A DNA stretch of 64,000 nucleotides from a virus. The stretch is taken from positions 113,702 through 177,701 of IMG/VR virus record IMGVR_UViG_3300047546_003518. One strand, written 5' to 3'. The notes beneath the pieces were generated by a model. It was given only the letters and a program-made list of their open reading frames with translations. It ran no database searches and had not been told where the DNA came from. The translations under genes and the position numbers were made by a program. Numbering within the stretch: the stretch's first letter is position 1; every line of letters starts with the position of its first letter. Shown here in pieces: positions 33,514 to 41,489 of this stretch.

Positions 33514-33836
33514 TCCTCGAGCAAGTGCCTTTTGCTCTTGATGTCTTTAAACTCGTCGGCACTAGGCAACGCTTCCTTGCGCTTGGTAATAACCGGCCAA
33601 CCAACATAGCTCAGCCGCTTGTTGATTTCAATGAAAGGCTTCTGTTCTTCACTGATGTCGTTATCAGCAACAATAGCTTCAACAGGGCATTCCGGAACAC
33701 ACACTCCGCAATCAATACACTCGTCGGGATTGATAACTAAAAAATTTGGTCCTTCATAAAAACAGTCAACAGGACATACTTCTACACAATCTGTAAACTT
33801 GCATTTAATACATGACTCGGTTACAACATAGGTCAT
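33510..33836 (-). CDS. fdxA: 7Fe ferredoxin (3Fe-4S/4Fe-4S)
   Basis: 108 aa from the ATG at 33836, overlapping the previous stop. Nine cysteines at 9, 12, 17, 21, 25, 40, 43, 46 and 50 ([20 protein letters not shown] and [15 protein letters not shown]) match the Azotobacter FdI pattern almost residue for residue, including the C-terminal helix. It is a cytoplasmic low-potential electron carrier and could feed the radical SAM enzymes, the oxygenases or the desaturase. Its bacterial character suggests acquisition from a proteobacterial host. Confidence 0.85.
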   Translation of the reverse strand: MTYVVTESCIKCKFTDCVEVCPVDCFYEGPNFLVINPDECIDCGVCVPECPVEAIVADNDISEEQKPFIEINKRLSYVGWPVITKRKEALPSADEFKDIKSKRHLLEE

Positions 33837-34246
33837 TATAATCTCCAATTATTGGCAACATCTTCTTTTTCGGGCGCACTTTCTGTGATGGAAAGAGTTC
33901 CTCGATATTCGTTCCATGCATCCTGTACCATGGGATTATTGAATCCTCCTGTTGGCACAAGATCCGCCCAAACACTTTCTTCGTTAATGCGTCTAGCATA
34001 ATGTCCACTTAGTCGCGATTGATGAACCTTACCTTCAGTCCAAAGCACACTAGCAACTCCTTGACACTGGGCTTCATCAAGTCCGGCAAGGTAGTCGTGT
34101 CGATACATATATTCGGTAATCACTCTGGCCAGTTGCTCCTGGGTCTCAATACGAGTACCTGCAATGACAACAACTACATCTTCAATGTCAACTAGACCTT
34201 TGACAATATCTCGCACACACCGACCCAGACTAAATCCTACTTTCAT
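33836..34246 (-). CDS. conserved phage hypothetical protein, 136 aa
   Basis: [32 protein letters not shown] at the N-terminus and [30 protein letters not shown] near the end form two blocks I associate with a hypothetical family of aquatic T4-like phages. Ends overlap the ferredoxin start and begin within the phosphoribosyltransferase stop (ATGA). No catalytic motif seen. Confidence 0.6.
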   Translation of the reverse strand: MKVGFSLGRCVRDIVKGLVDIEDVVVVIAGTRIETQEQLARVITEYMYRHDYLAGLDEAQCQGVASVLWTEGKVHQSRLSGHYARRINEESVWADLVPTGGFNNPMVQDAWNEYRGTLSITESAPEKEDVANNWRL

Positions 34247-34743
34247 TGTGTGTTCCTATTCCAAAAAGATTCCCAAGGAAAATCAATCCAAACATCATTT
34301 TCGGCCTTGTTAACAGTCATGCCGCAGAAGTTACTATACGCTTCGCTGGCAGAGTTGTCAACCAATACAGCAAATTTCACATTGTTTTCCCAAACATTGA
34401 TCCACTTTTCATCATCTGGAAAACAACCACTGGGCCAATCTTGCTTGATCCAGTTAATGGTAGCACCCGAATCATTGATATCGTCAACTACCAAGATATT
34501 TTTCCCCTCGTATGCATCTTCAGCCATCCATAGGTTGCTTTCGCAACTGCCTCCATCGCGCAGACTTACCTTCAATGATTCGCAAGGAACATTAAGGTAG
34601 TGACTGAGCATAACAGCAGGAACACATCCACCACGAACCAGTCCTACAATGTAATCAGGTTTCCAGTTTGATAAAGAAACCTGTCTAGCTAAATCATTAA
34701 CCAAACAGGTAACTTCATTCCAAGACAGTGATTGTTTAACCAT
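34243..34743 (-). CDS. phosphoribosyltransferase-family protein
   Basis: 166 aa. NILVVDDINDSGAT is the PRPP-binding signature of type I phosphoribosyltransferases, preceded by PDYIVGLVRGGCVPAVML (PPi loop). The short C-terminal hood fits purine enzymes such as xanthine/hypoxanthine-guanine PRTases. It would salvage a nucleobase with PRPP. With guaC and folE close by it may supply guanine nucleotides; specificity cannot be read here. Confidence 0.75.
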   Translation of the reverse strand: MVKQSLSWNEVTCLVNDLARQVSLSNWKPDYIVGLVRGGCVPAVMLSHYLNVPCESLKVSLRDGGSCESNLWMAEDAYEGKNILVVDDINDSGATINWIKQDWPSGCFPDDEKWINVWENNVKFAVLVDNSASEAYSNFCGMTVNKAENDVWIDFPWESFWNRNTQ

Positions 34744-35251
34744 TATTTTCCTCGTTGTCTGGACCGCCTAAAAGCTTTTCCAATGCCTTGTATTCTTCAT
34801 AGAGTTCTTTGAGCATTGGATATTTTTCATGCATTTCAAAGTTTGGTGTTAGTATCAGCAACCGCTTTTTGATAGTTTCAACAACTTCAGCCAGTTCATC
34901 AACATCAATCTTCTTACCGGACTTGGTGTGTATTTCCTCAACACCATTCAAAGTGTTTTTAGTTTCCCAAGTTGAAAATGTATAAGGATTACTGTTGATA
35001 GTAGTATTACCGCCGCTGCCAATGGTGATACTGCTAAGGTCAATGGTGTCGGTAGTGTCTATGGCATAAACAGACCCTGCGGCGCCCATGTTTGATATGT
35101 CAAGGCTAGTAGTGGTTGCAGTAACAGAGGCACTTGGCATGCCCATATTGCAGTAGTCGCCTTGAACAATATAGTCTTGAGACGGGCAAGGCGATTCCCA
35201 ACCAATGTTTATGTCATCGGTGTTATAACTTTGATCTTTCTTGTCACTCAC
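34736..35251 (-). CDS. hypothetical protein, 171 aa, two-part
   Basis: Residues 1-95 are Ser/Thr/Ile/Gly-rich low complexity (repeated T-x-S-I/L-D-I/L-S and TIDLSSITIGSG), like a flexible or beta-helical linker. Residues 105-171 form a charged helical domain with RLLILTPNFEMHEKYPMLKELYEEYK, a motif I associate with hypotheticals of aquatic T4-like phages. Overlaps the phosphoribosyltransferase by eight bases. Function unknown. Confidence 0.55.
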   Translation of the reverse strand: MSDKKDQSYNTDDINIGWESPCPSQDYIVQGDYCNMGMPSASVTATTTSLDISNMGAAGSVYAIDTTDTIDLSSITIGSGGNTTINSNPYTFSTWETKNTLNGVEEIHTKSGKKIDVDELAEVVETIKKRLLILTPNFEMHEKYPMLKELYEEYKALEKLLGGPDNEENNG

Positions 35252-35252
35252 T

Positions 35253-35936
35253 TTACCCTCTTTTACAGTTATTAACGATGTTCATAAACTCTAAGCGAAC
35301 GCTTGGATCAGACTTAAACACACCACCAAGTTTGCTGGTTACTGTAGATGAACCAACATCTTCGACACCGCGACTCTTAACGCAGTAATGCTGGGCATCT
35401 ACGACTACGGCAATGTCGTCGGTTTCTAAAATGTATTGTAGTGCGTGATAGACCTGCTCGGTGAGGCGTTCTTGGATCTGTGGACGCTTGGCAAAGTATT
35501 CAACTACGCGGTTGATCTTGCTAAGTCCTAGAACCTTTTGCTTGGGAATGTAAGCAACAGTGGCCACACCATCAATTACCACAAAGTGATGTTCGCAGTT
35601 GCTTTGTACATTGACATTACGCTCGACAACCATTTCGTCGTATTTCATCTTGTTGTCAACTGTGGTGCATTTAGGAAATGCATCATAGTCAAGGCCCCAG
35701 AAGATTTCGTTGACATACATCTTGGCCACACGCTTGGGTGTTTCGATGAGGCTGTCATCGCTGAGATCTAATCCAAGAGTCTGCATGATCTTGGTAAAGT
35801 GGCTCTCAATGAGATCAATCTTTTCTTTACGGTCTAGGCTGTTCTGATTTACTGGAGTTTCTACACCACACTTGACCAAGTGCTCGTGTACAAGTTGTCC
35901 CAAGGCGGGATCGGTTTTTGTTTTGTTATATGACAT
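35253..35936 (-). CDS. folE: GTP cyclohydrolase I
   Basis: 227 aa, E. coli-like length. Zinc ligands Cys114 and His117 (CEHHF) and Cys185 (QHYCVKSRG) are all present, and VLGLSKINRVVEYFAKRPQIQERLT is the family signature. It opens GTP to 7,8-dihydroneopterin triphosphate, the first step of both folate and 7-deazaguanine synthesis. Good Shine-Dalgarno AAGGAAGG. Two promoter types lie upstream, so it may be expressed both early and late. Confidence 0.92.
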   Translation of the reverse strand: MSYNKTKTDPALGQLVHEHLVKCGVETPVNQNSLDRKEKIDLIESHFTKIMQTLGLDLSDDSLIETPKRVAKMYVNEIFWGLDYDAFPKCTTVDNKMKYDEMVVERNVNVQSNCEHHFVVIDGVATVAYIPKQKVLGLSKINRVVEYFAKRPQIQERLTEQVYHALQYILETDDIAVVVDAQHYCVKSRGVEDVGSSTVTSKLGGVFKSDPSVRLEFMNIVNNCKRG

Positions 35937-35994
35937 AGGGTTCCTTCCTTACGCGGATTAATTTTGAAATGTTGCTACCTTTGTGTAGCACAGT

Positions 35995-36002
35995 TATTTA
36001 TA
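35995..36002 (-). promoter_or_regulatory. exact T4-type late box upstream of folE
   Basis: Minus strand TATAAATA, 58 bases before the folE ATG, with a normal leader and Shine-Dalgarno, unlike the leaderless cases elsewhere. It lies immediately downstream of a sigma70-like -10 box. Confidence 0.5.
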
Positions 36003-36006
36003 CTAT

Positions 36007-36035
36007 ATTATAGCAAAATCTTACTCTTCTAGCAA
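36007..36035 (-). promoter_or_regulatory. sigma70-like promoter upstream of folE
   Basis: Minus strand TTGCTA, 17-base spacer, TATAAT. The -10 box is perfect, the -35 box matches four of six. Placed in tandem with the late box at 35995-36002. Confidence 0.55.
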
Positions 36036-36311
36036 TAGCTCGGTTTCCCAGGACTTAGCAAAGATCAGCAAATGTTTAAATTCATATACCGTTACAATTA
36101 CAGTAACTGGCAATTTAGTTTCGGGATTTTTAGATTTAACAGCACCTGCAATTCCTCGCCAGTTAAAAAAAGATCCACTGTGCGTTTCAATCTTCCATGC
36201 TGTTGAGGAATGCCCGAGGTTATTTTGTAGCCAACTTCTTAGGTCAGGCACTTGTTCCAAGGGCAGTACTGTTTTTAACCGATACTCAGTTTGAATTACT
36301 GTACTGGGCAT
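36021..36311 (-). CDS. hypothetical protein, 96 aa
   Basis: ATG 36311 lies inside the glutaredoxin gene end (26-base overlap). Alternating strands and one helix (IQTEYRLKTVLPLEQVPDL, LPVTVIVTVYEF) suggest a small alpha/beta fold. Ends in acidic ETELLLEE. No known motif. Confidence 0.5.
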   Translation of the reverse strand: MPSTVIQTEYRLKTVLPLEQVPDLRSWLQNNLGHSSTAWKIETHSGSFFNWRGIAGAVKSKNPETKLPVTVIVTVYEFKHLLIFAKSWETELLLEE

Positions 36312-36534
36312 ACAACTTGCTTTGACACAAATCAGTCCAGCCACCAATTAATTCACCATCAACGATGATTTGAGGAACGGTTCTTGCCGTTGGTACAGCT
36401 TCTAATAGCATTTCTCTAGTAAAACCATTGGTTCCAATTTTGTGTTCAGTAAAAGTAAGGTTCTTTCGTTTGAACCAGTTCTTGGCCATATCGCAGTATG
36501 GACAATTGTCCTTGCTGTAAATTACAACTTCCAT
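36286..36534 (-). CDS. glutaredoxin
   Basis: 82 aa. VVIYSKDNCPYCDMAKNWF has the dithiol CPYC site, TVPQIIVDGELIGGWTDL the cis-Pro and GG-x-x-D glutathione-binding elements. Phage glutaredoxins reduce ribonucleotide reductase or other thiol enzymes. Coupled to the next gene upstream at a one-base overlap. No ribonucleotide reductase is in this window. Confidence 0.85.
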   Translation of the reverse strand: MEVVIYSKDNCPYCDMAKNWFKRKNLTFTEHKIGTNGFTREMLLEAVPTARTVPQIIVDGELIGGWTDLCQSKLYAQYSNSN

Positions 36535-36965
36535 TAGTTAATTCCTGAAGTATCATAGGTTTGCATGAAGATATCTTTCTTCACGGCGCCGTAGTCGTTT
36601 GGACCATGACGAACAATATAGTCATTGCCAGCGGTGTAATTCAAGTCGCCCCAGGAGGTGTGCAACACACCATCATGGTCAGCAAGCTTGGCTACCTTCA
36701 TTATCTTCTTGGGGCTAGCAATGCCATTTCCAAAATCATCTTTGAGATCTGCAAACTTTTCAGGAGTAATAGGATATTTTTCTCCCTTGGGACCAGTCAT
36801 AATATAATGACCAGCTTCATAGCGAACAGGTCCTTCTAAAGTGTCAACAGTTCCTGCCTGTTGTGCAACTTCATATTTTTCTTGTGCAGGCTTTTTAAAA
36901 GTCTTGAAGCTGCCAGTTTCAAACCATGCATCATTTACATTTTCTTTTAAATCACTGATTTTCAT
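36534..36965 (-). CDS. hypothetical protein with PGDYG-like repeat
   Basis: 143 aa. Two similar units, RYEAGHYIMTGPKGEKYPITPEKF (about 49-72) and LNYTAGNDYIVRHGPNDYGAVKKDIF (about 108-133), each with a GxYI/V strand, a gly-rich turn and a helix ending in F. This resembles the PGDYG-type hypothetical family. Overlaps the cytidylyltransferase start. Binding or scaffold role possible, unproven. Confidence 0.55.
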   Translation of the reverse strand: MKISDLKENVNDAWFETGSFKTFKKPAQEKYEVAQQAGTVDTLEGPVRYEAGHYIMTGPKGEKYPITPEKFADLKDDFGNGIASPKKIMKVAKLADHDGVLHTSWGDLNYTAGNDYIVRHGPNDYGAVKKDIFMQTYDTSGIN

Positions 36966-37392
36966 TTATCCATTCCTTGGCAACTTCAGCTTCATACACT
37001 CGCCTTCTTAGACTGCTTGAACTAAAGCTGTGATCGCGTTTGTTAAAATACAAGTCAATATTTCGTTTATGACAAATTTCTCGTCCGGTAAATTCTTTAC
37101 CCTCATACTCAACGCCCAAGATACGCACATTAAGTGGTAAGGTTAAAAGTAAATCTTCGAGGTCTTTTTCTGTGTTATAGATCCAAACCTCATCAACATA
37201 TTTACTTCCTCGCAACTGCATCTGCCGTTCAACAATGCTTTGTACAGGCTTATTTTTGCTAGGGCGATCAAGGGTTGGGTCGTTTTGTAGACCTACAATC
37301 AAATAGTCGCATTGAGTTTTTGCTTCTTGTAACATTGCTACATGACCTGCATGTAAGAGGTCAAAGGTTGAACAAGTAAAACCTACTTTCAT
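36952..37392 (-). CDS. cytidylyltransferase-like nucleotidyltransferase (TagD/RfaE-C type)
   Basis: 146 aa. VGFTCSTFDLLHAGHVAML carries H14-A-G-H17, and FSSSSLRRRV replaces the ISSTxxR end motif, so both nucleotide-binding ends of the HxGH family are present. It would couple CTP or ATP to a phosphorylated sugar or polyol. One-base junction with a cupin gene, and then galE, forming a sugar-nucleotide cassette. Confidence 0.75.
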   Translation of the reverse strand: MKVGFTCSTFDLLHAGHVAMLQEAKTQCDYLIVGLQNDPTLDRPSKNKPVQSIVERQMQLRGSKYVDEVWIYNTEKDLEDLLLTLPLNVRILGVEYEGKEFTGREICHKRNIDLYFNKRDHSFSSSSLRRRVYEAEVAKEWINENQ

Positions 37393-37730
37393 TAGTGATT
37401 ACGCTTTCCGTCAAAGACACAATTAAACATCATGTGCATTTCACCATCGTTAATTACGCGATGAAAAGCACCATCTGGAATTAGTACAACATCTCCTGCA
37501 TTGACGATAAAGGGTTCACTGGTTTCGTCACCGACAATCATTTTACCGTTGCCTTGGACAAAGAAGTACACTTCTTCTTGGCCGCTGTGTCGGTGTCCGC
37601 GAGTCTGCTGTCCTCGATATAGAAGAGTGCTACTCAATACTAGATTTTTTAAAGTGCGATTGTCTTTGAGCACATAGGTCTCGTTGCTCTTAACAACTTC
37701 ACCGCCAATGTCATGTTGATTTAGTTTCAT
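37392..37730 (-). CDS. cupin-domain protein
   Basis: 112 aa, one double-stranded beta-helix. GHRHSGQEEVYFFVQGNGKMIVGD is cupin motif 1 (H-x-H, E) and NAGDVVLIPDGAFHRVIND motif 2 (distal His). Such small cupins are sugar isomerases, epimerases or sugar-binding units. A similar cupin is fused to a cytidylyltransferase at 50819-51589, suggesting that the two work together. Confidence 0.7.
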   Translation of the reverse strand: MKLNQHDIGGEVVKSNETYVLKDNRTLKNLVLSSTLLYRGQQTRGHRHSGQEEVYFFVQGNGKMIVGDETSEPFIVNAGDVVLIPDGAFHRVINDGEMHMMFNCVFDGKRNH

Positions 37731-38719
37731 GCTCTATTTTTAAATTCAGTCGAGTTATACCAAGCCCAAGCAGATCGAACAATGTTATCGATGCTGCTGT
37801 TTTCAGGTTTCCAACCCATGTGCTTGACAATTTTACTGGAACTAGCAACTAATTTAGCAGGATCGCCTTCACGACGCGGTCCTTTATGTACTAGAACCTT
37901 GTATGGAATATTTCTTTCAACACTGGCTATGATTTCGTTGATGCTGATACCAGTGCCAGTGCCTAGGTTAAATTCTTGGCTACTACCAGTTTCCATAGTC
38001 TGTGCGTATTGTACAGAGAGGTAATGTGCGTTGGCAATATCATCAACATGTAAGTAGTCACGAACACAAGTACCATCTGGTGTATCGTAGTTGGTACCAT
38101 TTAAAGTAAACACACTCTTATTGAGTACACTCTCCATGATTCTTGCAATTAGATGCGTGGCATTTTTTAATTGTCCGTGTCGTCCTTTGAGATCGGCTCC
38201 ACAGGCATTAAAGTATCTCAGCGAAATGGCCTTTAGGTTATATGCAAAGGCGCAGTCCTTTATAGCTTGCTCAGTCATAAGCTTGCTATGACCATAGGGA
38301 CTAACTGGTACCTTTAACGAATTTTCAGTTAATGGAAACTCTACGGGATTGCCATAGACAGCCGCGCTACTTGAAAATACAAAAGTACCTTGCCATTTAT
38401 TTTCTTTTAAAATGGCCAAGAGCTTGGCGGTATTGCCAACATTGTTGACATAGTACTGACCAGGACTTAGAACGCTGGGACCAACTAGACTAGTCCCAGC
38501 ACAATGTATGATTGCCTCAACATTGTTATTAACAACATTGAGAATAAACATAAGGTTGGTAAAATCACCCTCGACAAATGCATCACAGGCTTGACGAATC
38601 CATGGCGCAGTTGCGGCACGGTCTACGCCCAGTACTTTATAGCCCTTGTCTTTGAACTTTAAGACTGTTTGCCCACCAATGTAGCCACAGGCCCCTGTAA
38701 CAGCAACCCACTTGTCCAT
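37727..38719 (-). CDS. galE: UDP-glucose 4-epimerase
   Basis: 330 aa, E. coli-like length. VAVTGACGYIGGQTV (G-x2-G-x2-G NAD loop), FSSSAAVYG with the catalytic Ser, and SPYGHSKLMTEQ with the Y-x3-K pair define GalE. RYFNACGAD and VRDYLHVDD are further family blocks. It interconverts UDP-glucose and UDP-galactose and would feed the glycosyltransferases in the window. Confidence 0.85.
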   Translation of the reverse strand: MDKWVAVTGACGYIGGQTVLKFKDKGYKVLGVDRAATAPWIRQACDAFVEGDFTNLMFILNVVNNNVEAIIHCAGTSLVGPSVLSPGQYYVNNVGNTAKLLAILKENKWQGTFVFSSSAAVYGNPVEFPLTENSLKVPVSPYGHSKLMTEQAIKDCAFAYNLKAISLRYFNACGADLKGRHGQLKNATHLIARIMESVLNKSVFTLNGTNYDTPDGTCVRDYLHVDDIANAHYLSVQYAQTMETGSSQEFNLGTGTGISINEIIASVERNIPYKVLVHKGPRREGDPAKLVASSSKIVKHMGWKPENSSIDNIVRSAWAWYNSTEFKNRA

Positions 38720-39931
38720 TTAGTACTTGGCCCCAGCAACATGGTCTCTGTATCGATTACCAGAACGATTCCATTGGGTGGCTTTACAAGCCATTCCGCC
38801 TTCGGCAACAGTACCAGCAGTTTCCATAATGTCTAAGATGCGATCAATGGTGCCATTATTCCAGTCACTGATCTTGCCTTGATTAACATGTGGGCCAGCT
38901 AGCTGGATTCGCAGTTTGTTCACTGCGTCATCGATGCTCCAGGGCACATACAACCTAGTGTGATCGTTGGCAAAGGTTTCAGGGAAACTGCGATAAGCAG
39001 GATATAGCACATTACAACCAAGAGCATCAGCTTCCGAAACTGTGTTAGATACCCAGTCCTGTAAAGCACAATTAAAAAGCACACGGCTATCGTTGACCAA
39101 ATTATAGTAATCATTCTTTTTAAGGTCTTTGTAAATTTTTAGTTTACCTAGTGCCTCCATTTGTGCGGCTCGCTCTAGATACTTGGGATTGTTGCTACGC
39201 AACGGCCCGCCGCTTAATACTGCAAACTCAACTGGAATTCCAGGCCACTGACGATGCCATTCTTCAATGACATCCATAAAGAAGTCTGGCTGCTTTTCTT
39301 GATCAAATCTTGCGGCAAAGACTACACGATTTGCTCTCTCAGGCCAAGATTTAATCTTATTATTAACACGACCTCTTACTTCTTCTTTACCAAATGCTAG
39401 TCCACTGATATTGTAGATTGGAGCAGTCCAATTAGCAATACGCATGTGAGCTACCATTTCCTCATTGGTCGCAAGTACACCAGTAACAAACTCATTCACC
39501 ATGTGTTCGTACAAGCTCATCCACTTGCTCATGCCCCAAACATGAACAAAGTCATCGGGGTCAATGGCCTGTGCCAAACACCGCACAAAAACTCTTGGTC
39601 GTTGATTGGCCGGAATCTGATCCATGATGTATGGAAGCGATTCGATACCGGGCTGAAACATGTCTTCAAAATAGACGACATCCTCGCCGGTAACTTCGCC
39701 GCTTCGCATCAACTGAACCAAGTTCATCATTTGGCTCATACCAAAGTAACTGCGGCCATGTGCATCTAACACTTGACCTACACTGATAGCTCGGGTATTG
39801 TCAATGGTCTTACCTGGAACAACAACATAGTTAATGTTGCGGCGCTTGAACACCGCTTCATTCCATTGCTGTAGTTGTAGCGTATATCTACCCTCATAGG
39901 GTTCTAATCCCATGTAGTAGAGTTTACGCAT
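38720..39931 (-). CDS. GT-B-fold glycosyltransferase (GT4-like)
   Basis: 403 aa. NRVVFAARFDQEKQPDFFMDVI opens the C-terminal nucleotide-binding half as in GT4 enzymes, and VSNTVSEADALGCNVLYP stands where the E-x7-E phosphate-binding segment lies. The first 190 residues form the acceptor half. Follows galE's upstream end by one base, so it probably uses a sugar made by this cassette. DNA base or virion glycosylation are both possible. Confidence 0.7.
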   Translation of the reverse strand: MRKLYYMGLEPYEGRYTLQLQQWNEAVFKRRNINYVVVPGKTIDNTRAISVGQVLDAHGRSYFGMSQMMNLVQLMRSGEVTGEDVVYFEDMFQPGIESLPYIMDQIPANQRPRVFVRCLAQAIDPDDFVHVWGMSKWMSLYEHMVNEFVTGVLATNEEMVAHMRIANWTAPIYNISGLAFGKEEVRGRVNNKIKSWPERANRVVFAARFDQEKQPDFFMDVIEEWHRQWPGIPVEFAVLSGGPLRSNNPKYLERAAQMEALGKLKIYKDLKKNDYYNLVNDSRVLFNCALQDWVSNTVSEADALGCNVLYPAYRSFPETFANDHTRLYVPWSIDDAVNKLRIQLAGPHVNQGKISDWNNGTIDRILDIMETAGTVAEGGMACKATQWNRSGNRYRDHVAGAKY

Positions 39932-40382
39932 TGGTGTCCTCTCGATCTAAGCGGTCGGGCATACAGCACATACCGTCAGCAGTATGACGAGTGGTTGGCG
40001 CCCAAGCACTCTTGTAAAAGCCCACATGAATCTTGAGGGCCTTGCTAGACCGCTCAGGTGAGTTTTGAACATTGATCGTATAGGTAAAACTACGATCTCC
40101 TGTGGCTTCATGAGTACGCATTTCTGGCGTCTCAATGTTGTAGCTATGAATATAGCGATCTCGAACCAAATCAGTAAGATACTGATTATAAAGATTCAAA
40201 GGCAAATGACCAAGGTCTTCGGTTAGAACACCATCATATAGTTCACTGATCTTAAGCAGATCAAACTTAATATGATTAAGATTAAGACCAGCCCGCTTGG
40301 GTTGATTGTTATTATATGTATTCACACGCTCTCTCCTATCAAAACGAACACGAGTATTAAGAGTATTGTTTGATGCATCCAT
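39924..40382 (-). CDS. hypothetical protein, 152 aa
   Basis: ATG 40382 has GGAGG nine bases upstream and overlaps the end of the QueD-like gene by 26 bases. Asn/Arg-rich N-terminus, then a mixed alpha/beta domain, ending in HTADGMCCMPDRLDRED with a C-C pair. Not recognised. Its overlap with the QueD-like gene makes it a candidate member of the deazaguanine module. Confidence 0.5.
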   Translation of the reverse strand: MDASNNTLNTRVRFDRRERVNTYNNNQPKRAGLNLNHIKFDLLKISELYDGVLTEDLGHLPLNLYNQYLTDLVRDRYIHSYNIETPEMRTHEATGDRSFTYTINVQNSPERSSKALKIHVGFYKSAWAPTTRHTADGMCCMPDRLDREDTNA

Positions 40383-40728
40383 TTTCGCCATCCTCCGAGA
40401 CTTCAATCCAAATTTTACGACTTGTATATTTTGCTGAGATTTCCTTATGAAGATCATCAGCAATCATTTCACACGATTTGTAATTCAATTCAAGTGTGCC
40501 TTGGCTGTACAAATTTTCTAGCCAACGCTTAAACTGAATAAACTCTACATCTCTGTCGTCATGGAAGACCTCTAGATAAACTTTGAAATGAAAGATATGA
40601 CGATGCGGATACTGCAAGAAACTTACATCATACTCATCGCCGCTTGCGAGCTTTGGATCCTGCCCTGCGGCAGGATACCTATGAATACCTTCTTTACGGA
40701 AGGTAACCCAAATCATGTCTTGTGACAT
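40357..40728 (-). CDS. QueD-family (6-carboxytetrahydropterin synthase-like) protein lacking the catalytic Cys
   Basis: 123 aa. GIHRYP (His16) and YPHRHIFHF (His42, His44) supply three zinc His ligands. DDRDVEFIQFKRWL corresponds to the DFxxLK helix, LELNYKSCEMIADDL to the LN/TxE region, and VSEDGENG to the substrate-binding Glu. The Cys that normally precedes the H-x-H pair by four residues is absent. It may act on a deazaguanine instead of dihydroneopterin triphosphate, for example as the decarboxylase (DpdL) role predicted in some phages, or it may be a diverged QueD. Confidence 0.65.
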   Translation of the reverse strand: MSQDMIWVTFRKEGIHRYPAAGQDPKLASGDEYDVSFLQYPHRHIFHFKVYLEVFHDDRDVEFIQFKRWLENLYSQGTLELNYKSCEMIADDLHKEISAKYTSRKIWIEVSEDGENGCIKQYS

Positions 40729-40736
40729 GTTAATCC

Positions 40737-40943
40737 TTAATCAATATAGTTATTGGCCTTGAGATAAACCCACATCTTCCAGTCAATAGCCTGAAGATGC
40801 TTGTTCATTTGATCCAGCTTTGCAGAAATATCAGCATTGCTGACTTCGGCAACAGGTGCGGCACCATTGGCAGCACCATTTGGAATTGGACGCTTTGGAA
40901 CCTTATTAAAGCTACCAACCTTAACTTCGTCTGATTCACTCAT
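40737..40943 (-). CDS. hypothetical protein, 68 aa
   Basis: Shine-Dalgarno AAGGAAAA. Disordered basic/Ala/Pro N-terminal half, then a single helix with KLDQMNKHLQAIDWKMWVYLKAN, a helix-plus-Trp end seen in small phage proteins. Lies between the QueD-like and the 40967 gene. Function unknown. Confidence 0.5.
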   Translation of the reverse strand: MSESDEVKVGSFNKVPKRPIPNGAANGAAPVAEVSNADISAKLDQMNKHLQAIDWKMWVYLKANNYID

Positions 40944-40966
40944 TTTCTATTTTCCTTTGTTTAAGT

Positions 40967-41488
40967 TTAATTTACGGGAGTGTCGCCATTGTAGGCTATC
41001 CATGGAGTAAAATGTTCTCGATCCATTAAATCATGTAGCAAGTGACACCATACTCCTGGATTGGTTTGATCAAAACCCTTGTCGTCGAGCTTGATCGTAG
41101 TATTGTAGTTAAGCAATTTTACATAAGGTAGTTTCACCGAAATCATTGGAATTACCTTGTTACTTTCAGATGCCATGCTTTCGACGAACCCCTCAACTTG
41201 ATCAGTTGTAATATCAACTGTAATATACTTGATCATTGGGCTGTGTGTCAAGGCTTCGATTAGCCGATCCCACTTTTCCCATTCATCATGATCCGTATAC
41301 TGTAGATAATGCATACTCATGTTGGCACCCAGGTATACATGTTCACAATAGTGTTCAATTGCAAGACCAAGCACTTGATCCGCAGACTGAAGCCCAACAA
41401 CAAACAAGGTTTGCATTGACTTGGCAGGAGAATTTTCTACCTCAACGCCAAGAAAAAAATCCTTTGCGATACGATCAATTCCACTCAT
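40967..41488 (-). CDS. unknown protein next to the DpdA-like gene
   Basis: 173 aa from ATG 41488 (AAGGA eight bases upstream, one base after the dpdA-like stop). Alternating strand-helix pattern (TLFVVGLQSADQVL, IKYITVDITTDQVEGFV, VIPMISVKLPYVKLLNYNTTIKLDD) suggests an alpha/beta domain. No motif recognised. Immediate coupling to the transglycosylase gene and the QueD-like gene downstream make a part in DNA 7-deazaguanine modification the leading hypothesis. Confidence 0.55.
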   Translation of the reverse strand: MSGIDRIAKDFFLGVEVENSPAKSMQTLFVVGLQSADQVLGLAIEHYCEHVYLGANMSMHYLQYTDHDEWEKWDRLIEALTHSPMIKYITVDITTDQVEGFVESMASESNKVIPMISVKLPYVKLLNYNTTIKLDDKGFDQTNPGVWCHLLHDLMDREHFTPWIAYNGDTPVN

Positions 41489-41489
41489 C

